DNA of 64,000 nt, from positions 4,299,444 through 4,363,443 of the forward strand of contig NC_089863.1 in assembly GCF_036373705.1 (NCBI RefSeq), in the 5' to 3' direction. Position 1 is the stretch's first letter. Each line of letters begins with the position of its first letter. The notes under the pieces are model-generated. The model had not been told where the DNA came from. It ran no database searches and saw only the letters and a list, made by a program, of their open reading frames with translations. This DNA is from Amia ocellicauda. Lineage: Eukaryota; Chordata; Actinopteri; Amiiformes; Amiidae. This document shows, in pieces, positions 21,832 to 35,571 of the stretch. A program made the position numbers and the translations under genes.

Positions 21832-22955
21832 ATGGAGAAGTGTGGGATCAATGTGCGGGTCTGGGTTTGTGTCTCTGTGCTGCTGGCAGCAGCCATTGGT
21901 GTGTCTTTAGCCCAGGTTCAGAAATGTCAGGTCAGTGAGGCTGAGAAGATGGCGTGTGGAGACCCGGCGGTCAGTAGCGCGGACTGTGAGGCGAGTGACT
22001 GCTGCTTTGATCCGAGGGCCAGACAGCGCTGTTACTACAGCAGTGACGGTGAGAGGGTCGCCAGTGAAACACAGCTGCAGATCTGCAGGTCGTGCTCTTG
22101 GTGTGATTGAATCCTCGCTACAATACTGCCCTCTCCCTGCAGTGACGGTGCAGTGCACCACGGATGGGCAGTTCGTGGTTGTGGTGCCCAGGGACGTCAC
22201 CACCCCTCCGCTGAGCCTCGATACCGTCAGCCTGCTGGGTGGTCAGAGCGCCCCCTGCAGTCCTGTCGGCACCACTGCTGGCTTTGCCAAGTTCCAGTTC
22301 CCAGTCAGTGCCTGCGGCAGCATCCTGAAGGTGAGCCTCTCCCAGCACTGCCAGGAGCATCGCAGCCCTGTGTGGAGCTGCTGCCTGCTGTGCCCCCTGT
22401 CTGGTGTCTAATGTGGGCTGTGATTGGTGTTCCAGGCTGAGGGGGAAGACCTGCTGTATGAGAACATGATGTCCTCTGCCTTTGACGTTCAGAAGGGGCC
22501 TGATGGCTCCATCACCAGGGACAGCCTCTATGAGTGAGTGGCTCCCTTGTGCCCCCAGTGGCCTTTCCCCTTGGTCAGGGTCCTGACTGATCCACTGCTG
22601 GCTGCTTCTCCCTCCAGGCTGACCTTCCTGTGCAGGTACTCGGGCAGTGAGCTGCTTCCTGTGGAGGCTGTAGTCTACACTGCGGCCCCCCCTCCCCCTT
22701 CAGTCGTGGCCCCGGGGCCCCTCAGTGTGGAGCTCAGGATTGCAACAGGTACTGTGCCCAGCTGTCCACAGGGCCGTGGCAGTGAATGCTTTCCAATGCA
22801 TGTTGCATTCCTAATGCCCCTGCTGTTCCTCTGTAGAAGCCGTGTATGACTCCTACTACAGGGATGTGGACTACCCTGTGACCAAGGTCCTGCGGGATCC
22901 TGTGTATGTTGAGGTTCGCATCCTGAACAGGACTGCTCTCCCTATGTCTGTCTGA
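21832..22955 (+). CDS. Truncated ZP4-like (trefoil + ZP-N) fused to MS4A 3' end, unit 2
   Basis: Exons 1-4 (21832-22048, 22143-22330, 22436-22533, 22618-22748) and the first 99 bp of exon 5 (from 22837) match the full gene in unit 4. At about 22935 the sequence changes to MS4A intron 4, adding ALPMSV and a stop at 22953-22955. Predicted protein is 250 aa: signal peptide 1-27, P-type trefoil with six cysteines (32, 42, 52, 57, 58, 67), ZP-N, and only the start of ZP-C (VTKVLRDPVYVEVRILNRT). Furin site and membrane anchor are absent. The ORF is open from a good ATG, so a secreted fragment is possible. The downstream MS4A exons would supply a 3' UTR and the AATAAA at 23608-23613. It could equally be a silent relic, and nonsense-mediated decay is possible. 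Confidence 0.75.
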
Positions 22956-23613
22956 CTGGACTGGACTGGACTGCTGCAGAGTCACTGACTGGACTGGACT
23001 GGAATGGACTGGACTGCTGCAAAGTCACTGAGAATATTAATCTGAAAGTTCTGTACAGGACTGGCACTGCCCAGAAATTCTCTCCCTGCCCCCTGCTCAG
23101 CTGTGTGTGTGTGTGTCCACAGGAGATAACTGATCACATCAGCGCAGAGCAGTTGTTGGTGCAAGTGGTCATCACAGTCCTGTGCATCACGCTGGCCGTC
23201 TACTGTGGCAAGGCCGTGCGCTGCTGCAGCCCCGCCAGCAGAATGGTAAACTGACACACTGATACCCTGGAACAGTGGCACACTGCGGGACTGGCACACT
23301 GGCACTTATTGGGGGAAGCTGTAGGATCACTATTAATATAGTGGTAGTAGCACTACCTATAGTGGTATTAATTATTATTATTATTAATATTAATGTTGAT
23401 GGAAGGATTCTAATGTCGAGGTCACTGTTCTACTGCCTCTTCTTCCAATTAAGCTCTGAATTATTGAATTGATCACTCGTTACCATCCTGTGGGCTAACT
23501 TGTTGCTCTTCATCTCTCGCAACACAGCCGGTGATCACGGTGAACGCTCCTGGCCCGGCCCAGTCGCAGCAGTGAGAGGACCCGGCCACAACGCCCCCCA
23601 CCCCCAAAATAAA
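22936..23613 (+). pseudogene. MS4A-like 3' remnant (exons 5-6), unit 2
   Basis: Holds the fourth-TM exon (23123-23245) and the last exon (23528-23575) of the MS4A-like gene with intact splice acceptors and the poly(A) signal AATAAA at 23608-23613. Promoter and exons 1-4 are deleted. Splicing from ZP4-like exon 4 straight to this exon 5 would shift the frame, so it cannot add MS4A protein to the ZP4 part by that route. Confidence 0.85.
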
Positions 23614-23830
23614 GACTGAAGACCCACGCTACATACGCAGCCCACGTGCGAGTCCTGGTGTCCAGTGGGGGAGCGGTGACTGTTGACAAAGGAGTTTCAG
23701 TCAGCGACAGTCAGAGATGGATGACGATTGGACGAGGAACATCAGAGCGACACAGACCCGTGCCGACCCTTTCCCTCCAGCTGGGCTTGCCGTAGTGCTC
23801 AGAGCGAGGCAGTCGGGAAGCTGACGACCT

Positions 23831-25241
23831 CCACAATTATTTGTGTAGCAGCCCCTGTGGATGTACTTGACAACACCACCCCCTTATTGCAGTTTTACTT
23901 AATTGCTTGAGCACATTTGTCCAAGCAGAATTCACACTTTCAAAACAATGAACACACAGCCCTAAATTGAAACAGGTTGGCCAAAATGGCAGATTTAATT
24001 TGCAGATTGCACCAAGACACTCAAAACATGAAACACAGAAATCATCTTTCCATCACAACATACAACTTGTTACCTAATGAAAAGTTACTTCAATCATTTG
24101 TTTTACATAATGGCACAATAAATACTAACTACTACCATCAATATACCCTACTATGGCTAACGCACCTGTTGATATGATAATTACAGTATGTACCATAAAA
24201 GGCATGTAACCATCACAGCATGGGCTGTATTCTTTCCATGATTTTACCAAATTCAGATGGAACATCACTCAGGAGCAGGGATATCCAGAAAGAAACCACT
24301 CCATTTCACCTCTGTCCTTTACAAATGCAATGATGCTGTAGATACAGAGAATAAAAGACTCCAAGCAGACAACTCACTGCAAGAACAAAGCATCAAAAAA
24401 GCTGCACAAACACAGTATATTCCACACTCATCAACAGTCCATCAGACCTCAAGTTGTCTTGAACATCACACTGGATGTTTTCCCTCCTTGCAGGGCACAT
24501 CGCTGCTCTGCAGTCCTGTGCAATGATGGTCAGCCAACCAGCATTCGTGGCATTGAGGAGGGGCCTGAGGTCACGTGAACTGAAATCACAATTGTTCCAC
24601 CTCCACTCAGACAATTTCTTAATTGTATGGAAAGCAGGAGTGTATGGAGGGAGAATTTGCATCACTGTTCAGAGGTGGGCTCTAACCAATGTACTACACA
24701 GACAGGAGAGGTCAAAAGCAAGATTGTCCTGGTGTCCTATGGTACACTGGAGTGACTGAAACAATCACCCCAAGGTCCTGAGAATCTCTACAAAATGCTA
24801 TTCATTTTTGAATAGAATCTCAATTCAGCATGCCACACTCAGCAGATCATTTAACAGCTGTTCTGTCAATATAATTTGCACCTTAAAACCATAATAAAGC
24901 TGCATAGAGCCTTAATAACAGTACTTCAAACATTGGGAAAGTAAAAAAAAGCCCAGAAAACACCATTGAGCAGGAGCACAGTGCCTAGTTATGGGATTGT
25001 GTATAAGATCACAAAAAGTCACTTTGTGCACCAGTTTGTTGTACACGTCTGAATGGCACATTTTCAAAACCAAACAAAAACCCATCCTGACTATGTGCAT
25101 TTCACTTACAGAATTGACAAGAGGCAATTTATTTTGCCCAATAACAAATCCATATAATCCTGCCAAACACACGCCTGGGGCAGGGACTCACACTAGAAGG
25201 GTGACATTGACCAAAGAGTCAGATTTAACCATTTAGGACTA
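23831..25241 (-). mobile_element. Decayed IS630/Tc1-mariner-type transposon, unit 2 copy
   Basis: Same fossil as at 16440-17850; transposase-like C-terminal frame at 24393-24665 (minus). Confidence 0.55.
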
Positions 25242-25585
25242 GTGGACACTACCCAGCACCCCTCCCACACCCACTGAGGTGAGACAGAGACCATTTAATT
25301 GCTTTGACTTTTATTCTCAAAGTACAGGAGACAGATTGCATTTGTACAGTAGGAGTCCTGCCCACAGACAGGGCCACAGCCCCAGCACAGCCTGCAGGGA
25401 GAGAGAGAGGGGTTACTTCACAGACCACAGCCAGCATTCGAGTCTGCTTCCTACAAGGGCAGGAAGTCAGACAAATATACCCAAGTTACTTAGGGTTTGA
25501 GCCGAGTCACGACCAACTCAGGTGTTGCATGGATATAGAGCTGGGGTCCAGTTTAAAGTGCCACTAACCCCCTCTCCAAAGGCAG

Positions 25586-28180
25586 CTACTGGGCAGTGTT
25601 GGGCTGAGATCGGCCCATGATGAAGAACGGGCCCAGTATGGCGTCGGCCTCCTGCACCACCCCTGCAGGGAGACAGGCAGGGCATTAGGGCCCGTGAGGG
25701 GGGGATCCATCTCAGACCAGCACAAGGTTTAAGAGTTCAGTCAGCTTCCTGCACCCACCCTGCTCTGGAGATGGGGCCCCTCGGCTCCTGCGCCTCAAGC
25801 CCCGGGCCCTGGAGGCGGGGTCACAGCTGGAGTCACAGCAGCTGCACACCTGGTCACTGCCATCCACAGACTGCCACCTTGGGAAGGAGGATTGGATTGT
25901 TGAACAGAGGGGGGGGTGGGAAGCATTTTGGAGTTGCACCAGCTTCACCCCAATAGACCACCCCCTTACCTCTGCACAAAGGAGCAGGCCTTGTTCTGGG
26001 CATCGTTCTGGGAGGCAAGCGCCATGGTCAGGTGGCAGGCGATGTAGAGCTAGAGGAGGGAGAGACCGAGGGACAGGACAGCACATGAGCGTGGGGCGGG
26101 CAGGGTCACTCACACAGCCCAGAGGAGAGCGCAGGGACTCACGGAGCTGCGGGCATCCTGGTGGAAGCGGAAGGCCTCCAGCTGCATGCGGAGACTAGAA
26201 TCCTGGGGCCGTGGCAGGAAGCGTGAGCTGGATCCAGTAGCCTTGGAGTCCACAAAGCACCTGCAGGGAGAGTCTGTATTGGGCAGGGGCCACAGGTCTC
26301 AGCGAGGTGTGAATCTGGCAAGTCCTAGTCTAGGGGGACAGACAGGAGCTCACAATAGGCCCCCCAGACTCACCCATGGTTCTCAATGAAGGCGTAGCTG
26401 GGCGAGGAGGTCTGGTTCGGCTCAAGGGTGGCCACACAGCGGTCCACGAACAGCCGCAGGGGCAGGTGGCCGGTCAGGTTGACCGAGGCCTTGAGGTGCA
26501 GCATGTCCCCCAGGTAGAAGACGTTGGAGGGCCTCTGGGAGCTCCAGTCATCTGCAGGGAGATGCAAGTGTCAGTGCCAGCATTGACCACACAGGCACCA
26601 CCTGGACCTCTGTAGGGGTACCAGTCATGAGCTGCAGGGAGAAGTCCAGGACATCCTCAGCAGTGCGAGTGGAGGTGAAGGGGACCCAGGTGGGCTTCAG
26701 GGCATCACTGCTCACATTGGCCGTCCTGCAGGAGAGAGGGGTCCCTCATCAGCATTTACAGCAGAGAATTGAGCTCATCGAGTCCTCCAGTCTGGAGAAC
26801 TCAATCCAGCAACTTACAAAAACATGGGTTGCATCTTGGAAAGGCATGGTTTACTCTACATCATGTGTTGAAACTGGGGGGTGGGGGAAAAAAAAAAAAA
26901 AAGCACTGGCCTGGACCTCAAATCCAAACACAGCCCAGGTTTAGAGCACAAGAGGGGAGGGGTGGGAACCTGCACATCAGATCTCCTGAATGACATCAGG
27001 CCTGTGGCCAATAGGCCTTGCTCACCTGTTATAGTGGCACTCGAGTGGGATGGAGGCGTTGTTCATCCGGATGATGCCACCGGGGGAAGGGGCCGGAGTG
27101 TAGAACAGGGTGTTGGAGTACACCAGCAAGTCCTCGGTGAACTGGGGCAGCCAAAGAGAAGCAGCATTTAAGCTGGTTAACAACTCTTGCATTGCATGTC
27201 TAGTTACAGTTCAGACCATGACAATTAGGATAAATTCAGAGCATCATACTGGACAGTATATTGCAGCACAGCCTACTGGGAGGAACAGATAGGGCAGTGA
27301 AGGAGTTGCTTCTGGAAGAGCACTAGAGAGCTAAACTAGTGGGTTTTCAACCCAGGACCTGGAAGCCCCCCCCCGCCCCCCCCCTATGGTTTTGTTCCAA
27401 CGGAGCACAAGAACACCCTTAAGTTTAACCAATAATTAAATCAAAGCCTTCATTTGAAATTATAAGCTTGTATAAGGAATCAACTTCTGATCAGTTACAC
27501 ACATTTTAAGTCAATTAAAGTAAGGGTTCAATTAAGTAATTAAGAGCTCGGCTAGAACGAAACCCAGCAGGGTAGGGAATACTCCAGATCCAGGGTTGAG
27601 AACCACTGAACTACTCGGTAGGTCCATCACAGCCAATACAGGGGTCACAAGCATCTAAGCGGACACCCAATGTGTTGGGCTCCAGCAGAACTATGCCAGG
27701 GAGTCCTGCTGGAGGGACCAGGACCCAGAGCACTATAGCGCTAGACTTCACTATACTGTGAAGGGCAGCGCCTACCGACAGCTCGCTCCCGCAGTCCTGC
27801 AGCTCGGCGGTGATCACGAACGACTCGCCCCCGGGGGAGGCGACGGTGCAGGAGCCCGGGGCGGCGGGGGGCCCCAGCCGCAGGTCGGAGCCGCTGATGG
27901 CCGTGCCCACAGCGTAGAGGTCGGCAAGCACGGTGATCTCCACGGTGGCCTCTAGGCACCGGAGAAAGACGGTCTGCGTCACGGCGCCAGCCCGGCTCTG
28001 ACCTGGGAGCGCATAGTAGCCACGGCCGGACCCGGAGGAGCGCAGACCGGGGGACCCCGCTTTAGAGCGGTGCTTCAGGGGGTGGCTCTCCTTGCCTTTA
28101 ACACTCAGCCGACACTGCGCAGCCGCAAACAGAAACAGCAAGCCCACTTGCCAATAAAGCGTGCTACCGAAGACTCCCAT
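25586..28180 (-). CDS. zp3: ZP3-like egg-coat protein, unit 3
   Basis: Exons (minus): 27776-28180, 27026-27141, 26622-26725, 26374-26551, 26143-26260, 25970-26049, 25759-25877, 25586-25662; 398 aa. I see no coding difference from the unit 2 copy. Poly(A) signal on the minus strand at 25310-25315, inside the end of unit 2. TATA box at 28258-28265 (minus). Confidence 0.9.
27338..27608. mobile_element. MITE-like element in ZP3 intron 1 (unit 3)
   Basis: Copy of the palindromic element at 11861-12131. Confidence 0.6.
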
Positions 28181-29222
28181 GATTGGCTCTGTTGCTTTAA
28201 CCCCAGCAAGACGGTTTCAAAGCTGACAGTGCAATACTCACCTGTGGCGCCTCTGCCTATTTATACAGGTGCCGCCACTGGGAGCCAATCAGAGACCAGC
28301 CCGGAGTGGTCAGTGTGAACAGGTCCGGCCCGGCGATGGAATGCGCCCCGACACGGCCAGTCGCAGGACAACGACAGACAGGGACACAGAGTGATCAAAA
28401 TATACAGATTATTATTATGATTATTATTCGTTTTATTAAATAATCACAAGGAGGCTTTAACAAAGTAATTTGTCAAGGAGGCTTCCTGATTGTATTATAT
28501 TTCAAAGAATCATGTTAGCAATATTTTCATTATGACTGCAATGTACTGGGTTGATTTCGTTCAGATGTCCGTGCTCCCTGGGGTTATTAGTGGAGTGCAC
28601 CTGCACTACCACGGCCACTATTATCCAATTGAATACATCGCACTTAAAGTAACTTGGTCGTCTGCTTCGAAATGGGGCTGTATTGTTATTATTTAATTTA
28701 GAGACGTCAGCTGCCTGTCAAATTGATATTTTCCACTACAGTGAATAAACGCACCGGTAGGGTGTTTCCCAGGAACACGTCACACATCAACACACAGCAG
28801 GGTGAGACAGCCCCGCCACTGTCATTTCACTGGCACCCTCATACAGAGGAGCTCGTTAAGACACATGACACGAACATGGTGCGATTTTTAGGACTCTGCA
28901 TTAATTAATGCAATCAGTAATCAGCCCTTAATAAAAACAATGAAGTTGACTTTCATGATCTGCTTCAGGGCCAGTTTTTATTCTCTCCTTCGTGTCTAGT
29001 GGGTTATTTATTTATTTACACACCTTGCATTAATCGTATCAATCTCTAAATCGCTCTGCCTTGACAATGGCACTATTCTGATAACATAAATTGATCGATT
29101 AATTGATTTAATGTTTAGCCCCAATTCGGATCTGTCCAATCGCTGCCCTCCGCCAATCAGGGCTCGGAGGTATTTAAGGAGCTGAGTGCGGCTTCTCACT
29201 ACTTCGTTTGTAGTGTTTTGAG
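28181..29222. promoter_or_regulatory. Shared ZP3/ZP4-like promoter region (unit 3)
   Basis: Same elements as in unit 2: ZP3 TATA at 28258-28265 (minus), ZP4-like TATA at 29171-29178 (plus) and two CCAAT boxes shortly upstream of it. Confidence 0.6.
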
Positions 29223-30346
29223 ATGGAGAAGTGTGGGATCAATGTGCGGGTCTGGGTTTGTGTCTCTGTGCTGCTGGCAGCAGCCATTGGTGTGTCTTTA
29301 GCCCAGGTTCAGAAATGTCAGGTCAGTGAGGCTGAGAAGATGGCGTGTGGAGACCCGGCGGTCAGTAGCGCGGACTGTGAGGCGAGTGACTGCTGCTTTG
29401 ATCCGAGGGCCAGACAGCGCTGTTACTACAGCAGTGACGGTGAGAGGGTCGCCAGTGAAACACAGCTGCAGATCTGCAGGTCGTGCTCTTGGTGTGATTG
29501 AATCCTCGCTACAATACTGCCCTCTCCCTGCAGTGACGGTGCAGTGCACCACGGATGGGCAGTTCGTGGTTGTGGTGCCCAGGGACGTCACCACCCCTCC
29601 GCTGAGCCTCGATACCGTCAGCCTGCTGGGTGGTCAGAGCGCCCCCTGCAGTCCTGTCGGCACCACTGCTGGCTTTGCCAAGTTCCAGTTCCCAGTCAGT
29701 GCCTGCGGCAGCATCCTGAAGGTGAGCCTCTCCCAGCACTGCCAGGAGCATCGCAGCCCTGTGTGGAGCTGCTGCCTGCTGTGCCCCCTGTCTGGTGTCT
29801 AATGTGGGCTGTGATTGGTGTTCCAGGCTGAGGGGGAAGACCTGCTGTATGAGAACATGATGTCCTCTGCCTTTGACGTTCAGAAGGGGCCTGATGGCTC
29901 CATCACCAGGGACAGCCTCTATGAGTGAGTGGCTCCCTTGTGCCCCCAGTGGCCTTTCCCCTTGGTCAGGGTCCTGACTGATCCACTGCTGGCTGCTTCT
30001 CCCTCCAGGCTGACCTTCCTGTGCAGGTACTCGGGCAGTGAGCTGCTTCCTGTGGAGGCTGTAGTCTACACTGCGGCCCCCCCTCCCCCTTCAGTCGTGG
30101 CCCCGGGGCCCCTCAGTGTGGAGCTCAGGATTGCAACAGGTACTGTGCCCAGCTGTCCACAGGGCCGTGGCAGTGAATGCTTTCCAATGCATGTTGCATT
30201 CCTAATGCCCCTGCTGTTCCTCTGTAGAAGCCGTGTATGACTCCTACTACAGGGATGTGGACTACCCTGTGACCAAGGTCCTGCGGGATCCTGTGTATGT
30301 TGAGGTTCGCATCCTGAACAGGACTGCTCTCCCTATGTCTGTCTGA
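29223..30346 (+). CDS. Truncated ZP4-like fused to MS4A 3' end, unit 3
   Basis: Exons 29223-29439, 29534-29721, 29827-29924, 30009-30139 and 30228-30346 with the stop at the end. It encodes the same 250-aa trefoil + ZP-N product with the chimeric ALPMSV tail as in unit 2. The shared join shows that units 2 and 3 copied an already deleted unit. Confidence 0.75.
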
Positions 30347-31004
30347 CTGGACTGGACTGGACTGCTGCAGAGTCACTGACTGGACTGGACTGGAATGGAC
30401 TGGACTGCTGCAAAGTCACTGAGAATATTAATCTGAAAGTTCTGTACAGGACTGGCACTGCCCAGAAATTCTCTCCCTGCCCCCTGCTCAGCTGTGTGTG
30501 TGTGTGTCCACAGGAGATAACTGATCACATCAGCGCAGAGCAGTTGTTGGTGCAAGTGGTCATCACAGTCCTGTGCATCACGCTGGCCGTCTACTGTGGC
30601 AAGGCCGTGCGCTGCTGCAGCCCCGCCAGCAGAATGGTAAACTGACACACTGATACCCTGGAACAGTGGCACACTGCGGGACTGGCACACTGGCACTTAT
30701 TGGGGGAAGCTGTAGGATCACTATTAATATAGTGGTAGTAGCACTACCTATAGTGGTATTAATTATTATTATTATTAATATTAATGTTGATGGAAGGATT
30801 CTAATGTCGAGGTCACTGTTCTACTGCCTCTTCTTCCAATTAAGCTCTGAATTATTGAATTGATCACTCGTTACCATCCTGTGGGCTAACTTGTTGCTCT
30901 TCATCTCTCGCAACACAGCCGGTGATCACGGTGAACGCTCCTGGCCCGGCCCAGTCGCAGCAGTGAGAGGACCCGGCCACAACGCCCCCCACCCCCAAAA
31001 TAAA
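30327..31004 (+). pseudogene. MS4A-like 3' remnant (exons 5-6), unit 3
   Basis: Exon 5 at 30514-30636, exon 6 at 30919-30966, AATAAA at 30999-31004. Same state as the unit 2 remnant. Confidence 0.85.
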
Positions 31005-31221
31005 GACTGAAGACCCACGCTACATACGCAGCCCACGTGCGAGTCCTGGTGTCCAGTGGGGGAGCGGTGACTGTTGACAAAGGAGTTTCAGTCAGCGACA
31101 GTCAGAGATGGATGACGATTGGACGAGGAACATCAGAGCGACACAGACCCGTGCCGACCCTTTCCCTCCAGCTGGGCTTGCCGTAGTGCTCAGAGCGAGG
31201 CAGTCGGGAAGCTGACGACCT

Positions 31222-32632
31222 CCACAATTATTTGTGTAGCAGCCCCTGTGGATGTACTTGACAACACCACCCCCTTATTGCAGTTTTACTTAATTGCTTG
31301 AGCACATTTGTCCAAGCAGAATTCACACTTTCAAAACAATGAACACACAGCCCTAAATTGAAACAGGTTGGCCAAAATGGCAGATTTAATTTGCAGATTG
31401 CACCAAGACACTCAAAACATGAAACACAGAAATCATCTTTCCATCACAACATACAACTTGTTACCTAATGAAAAGTTACTTCAATCATTTGTTTTACATA
31501 ATGGCACAATAAATACTAACTACTACCATCAATATACCCTACTATGGCTAACGCACCTGTTGATATGATAATTACAGTATGTACCATAAAAGGCATGTAA
31601 CCATCACAGCATGGGCTGTATTCTTTCCATGATTTTACCAAATTCAGATGGAACATCACTCAGGAGCAGGGATATCCAGAAAGAAACCACTCCATTTCAC
31701 CTCTGTCCTTTACAAATGCAATGATGCTGTAGATACAGAGAATAAAAGACTCCAAGCAGACAACTCACTGCAAGAACAAAGCATCAAAAAAGCTGCACAA
31801 ACACAGTATATTCCACACTCATCAACAGTCCATCAGACCTCAAGTTGTCTTGAACATCACACTGGATGTTTTCCCTCCTTGCAGGGCACATCGCTGCTCT
31901 GCAGTCCTGTGCAATGATGGTCAGCCAACCAGCATTCGTGGCATTGAGGAGGGGCCTGAGGTCACGTGAACTGAAATCACAATTGTTCCACCTCCACTCA
32001 GACAATTTCTTAATTGTATGGAAAGCAGGAGTGTATGGAGGGAGAATTTGCATCACTGTTCAGAGGTGGGCTCTAACCAATGTACTACACAGACAGGAGA
32101 GGTCAAAAGCAAGATTGTCCTGGTGTCCTATGGTACACTGGAGTGACTGAAACAATCACCCCAAGGTCCTGAGAATCTCTACAAAATGCTATTCATTTTT
32201 GAATAGAATCTCAATTCAGCATGCCACACTCAGCAGATCATTTAACAGCTGTTCTGTCAATATAATTTGCACCTTAAAACCATAATAAAGCTGCATAGAG
32301 CCTTAATAACAGTACTTCAAACATTGGGAAAGTAAAAAAAAGCCCAGAAAACACCATTGAGCAGGAGCACAGTGCCTAGTTATGGGATTGTGTATAAGAT
32401 CACAAAAAGTCACTTTGTGCACCAGTTTGTTGTACACGTCTGAATGGCACATTTTCAAAACCAAACAAAAACCCATCCTGACTATGTGCATTTCACTTAC
32501 AGAATTGACAAGAGGCAATTTATTTTGCCCAATAACAAATCCATATAATCCTGCCAAACACACGCCTGGGGCAGGGACTCACACTAGAAGGGTGACATTG
32601 ACCAAAGAGTCAGATTTAACCATTTAGGACTA
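31222..32632 (-). mobile_element. Decayed IS630/Tc1-mariner-type transposon, unit 3 copy
   Basis: Same fossil as at 16440-17850; transposase-like C-terminal frame at 31784-32056 (minus). Confidence 0.55.
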
Positions 32633-32976
32633 GTGGACACTACCCAGCACCCCTCCCACACCCACTGAGGTGAGACAGAGACCATTTAATTGCTTTGACT
32701 TTTATTCTCAAAGTACAGGAGACAGATTGCATTTGTACAGTAGGAGTCCTGCCCACAGACAGGGCCACAGCCCCAGCACAGCCTGCAGGGAGAGAGAGAG
32801 GGGTTACTTCACAGACCACAGCCAGCATTCGAGTCTGCTTCCTACAAGGGCAGGAAGTCAGACAAATATACCCAAGTTACTTAGGGTTTGAGCCGAGTCA
32901 CGACCAACTCAGGTGTTGCATGGATATAGAGCTGGGGTCCAGTTTAAAGTGCCACTAACCCCCTCTCCAAAGGCAG

Positions 32977-35571
32977 CTACTGGGCAGTGTTGGGCTGAGA
33001 TCGGCCCATGATGAAGAACGGGCCCAGTATGGCGTCGGCCTCCTGCACCACCCCTGCAGGGAGACAGGCAGGGCATTAGGGCCCGTGAGGGGGGGATCCA
33101 TCTCAGACCAGCACAAGGTTTAAGAGTTCAGTCAGCTTCCTGCACCCACCCTGCTCTGGAGATGGGGCCCCTCGGCTCCTGCGCCTCAAGCCCCGGGCCC
33201 TGGAGGCGGGGTCACAGCTGGAGTCACAGCAGCTGCACACCTGGTCACTGCCATCCACAGACTGCCACCTTGGGAAGGAGGATTGGATTGTTGAACAGAG
33301 GGGGGGGTGGGAAGCATTTTGGAGTTGCACCAGCTTCACCCCAATAGACCACCCCCTTACCTCTGCACAAAGGAGCAGGCCTTGTTCTGGGCATCGTTCT
33401 GGGAGGCAAGCGCCATGGTCAGGTGGCAGGCGATGTAGAGCTAGAGGAGGGAGAGACCGAGGGACAGGACAGCACATGAGCGTGGGGCGGGCAGGGTCAC
33501 TCACACAGCCCAGAGGAGAGCGCAGGGACTCACGGAGCTGCGGGCATCCTGGTGGAAGCGGAAGGCCTCCAGCTGCATGCGGAGACTAGAATCCTGGGGC
33601 CGTGGCAGGAAGCGTGAGCTGGATCCAGTAGCCTTGGAGTCCACAAAGCACCTGCAGGGAGAGTCTGTATTGGGCAGGGGCCACAGGTCTCAGCGAGGTG
33701 TGAATCTGGCAAGTCCTAGTCTAGGGGGACAGACAGGAGCTCACAATAGGCCCCCCAGACTCACCCATGGTTCTCAATGAAGGCGTAGCTGGGCGAGGAG
33801 GTCTGGTTCGGCTCAAGGGTGGCCACACAGCGGTCCACGAACAGCCGCAGGGGCAGGTGGCCGGTCAGGTTGACCGAGGCCTTGAGGTGCAGCATGTCCC
33901 CCAGGTAGAAGACGTTGGAGGGCCTCTGGGAGCTCCAGTCATCTGCAGGGAGATGCAAGTGTCAGTGCCAGCATTGACCACACAGGCACCACCTGGACCT
34001 CTGTAGGGGTACCAGTCATGAGCTGCAGGGAGAAGTCCAGGACATCCTCAGCAGTGCGAGTGGAGGTGAAGGGGACCCAGGTGGGCTTCAGGGCATCACT
34101 GCTCACATTGGCCGTCCTGCAGGAGAGAGGGGTCCCTCATCAGCATTTACAGCAGAGAATTGAGCTCATCGAGTCCTCCAGTCTGGAGAACTCAATCCAG
34201 CAACTTACAAAAACATGGGTTGCATCTTGGAAAGGCATGGTTTACTCTACATCATGTGTTGAAACTGGGGGGTGGGGGGAAAAAAAAAAAAAAGCACTGG
34301 CCTGGACCTCAAATCCAAACACAGCCCAGGTTTAGAGCACAAGAGGGGAGGGGTGGGAACCTGCACATCAGATCTCCTGAATGACATCAGGCCTGTGGCC
34401 AATAGGCCTTGCTCACCTGTTATAGTGGCACTCGAGTGGGATGGAGGCGTTGTTCATCCGGATGATGCCACCGGGGGAAGGGGCCGGAGTGTAGAACAGG
34501 GTGTTGGAGTACACCAGCAAGTCCTCGGTGAACTGGGGCAGCCAAAGAGAAGCAGCATTTAAGCTGGTTAACAACTCTTGCATTGCATGTCTAGTTACAG
34601 TTCAGACCATGACAATTAGGATAAATTCAGAGCATCATACTGGACAGTATATTGCAGCACAGCCTACTGGGAGGAACAGATAGGGCAGTGAAGGAGTTGC
34701 TTCTGGAAGAGCACTAGAGAGCTAAACTAGTGGGTTTTCAACCCAGGACCTGGAAGCCCCCCCCCGCCCCCCCCCTATGGTTTTGTTCCAACGGAGCACA
34801 AGAACACCCTTAAGTTTAACCAATAATTAAATCAAAGCCTTCATTTGAAATTATAAGCTTGTATAAGGAATCAACTTCTGATCAGTTACACACATTTTAA
34901 GTCAATTAAAGTAAGGGTTCAATTAAGTAATTAAGAGCTCGGCTAGAACGAAACCCAGCAGGGTAGGGAATACTCCAGATCCAGGGTTGAGAACCACTGA
35001 ACTACTCGGTAGGTCCATCACAGCCAATACAGGGGTCACAAGCATCTAAGCGGACACCCAATGTGTTGGGCTCCAGCAGAACTATGCCAGGGAGTCCTGC
35101 TGGAGGGACCGGGACCCAGAGCACTATAGCGCTAGACTTCACTATACTGTGAAGGGCAGCGCCTACCGACAGCTCGCTCCCGCAGTCCTGCAGCTCGGCG
35201 GTGATCACGAACGACTCGCCCCCGGGGGAGGCGACGGTGCAGGAGCCCGGGGCGGCGGGGGGCCCCAGCCGCAGGTCGGAGCCGCTGATGGCCGTGCCCA
35301 CAGCGTAGAGGTCGGCAAGCACGGTGATCTCCACGGTGGCCTCTAGGCACCGGAGAAAGACGGTCTGCGTCACGGCGCCAGCCCGGCTCTGACCTGGGAG
35401 CGCATAGTAGCCACGGCCGGACCCGGAGGAGCGCAGACCGGGGGACCCCGCTTTAGAGCGGTGCTTCAGGGGGTGGCTCTCCTTGCCTTTAACACTCAGC
35501 CGACACTGCGCAGCCGCAAACAGAAACAGCAAGCCCACTTGCCAATAAAGCGTGCTACCGAAGACTCCCAT
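32977..35571 (-). CDS. zp3: ZP3-like egg-coat protein, unit 4
   Basis: Exons (minus): 35167-35571, 34417-34532, 34013-34116, 33765-33942, 33534-33651, 33361-33440, 33150-33268, 32977-33053; 398 aa, with the same extended C-terminus as units 2 and 3. Poly(A) signal on the minus strand at 32701-32706. TATA box at 35649-35656 (minus). Confidence 0.9.
34729..34999. mobile_element. MITE-like element in ZP3 intron 1 (unit 4)
   Basis: Copy of the palindromic element at 11861-12131. Confidence 0.6.

Larger units (their letters stand above)
18115..25505. repeat. Segmental duplication, unit 2 (7391 bp)
   Basis: ZP3-like gene, shared promoter, 5' half of the ZP4-like gene, then a join at about 22935 to intron 4 of the MS4A gene, its last two exons and the decayed transposon. 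Compared with unit 4 about 5.1 kb is missing (37718-42832). The join shows only about 1 bp of shared sequence. Nearly identical to unit 3. Confidence 0.95.
25506..32896. repeat. Segmental duplication, unit 3 (7391 bp)
   Basis: Same content and same deletion join (about 30326) as unit 2, and the same length. Differences I could see by eye are a few single bases, for example in the G/A homopolymer of ZP3 intron 2 and in intron 1. Confidence 0.95.
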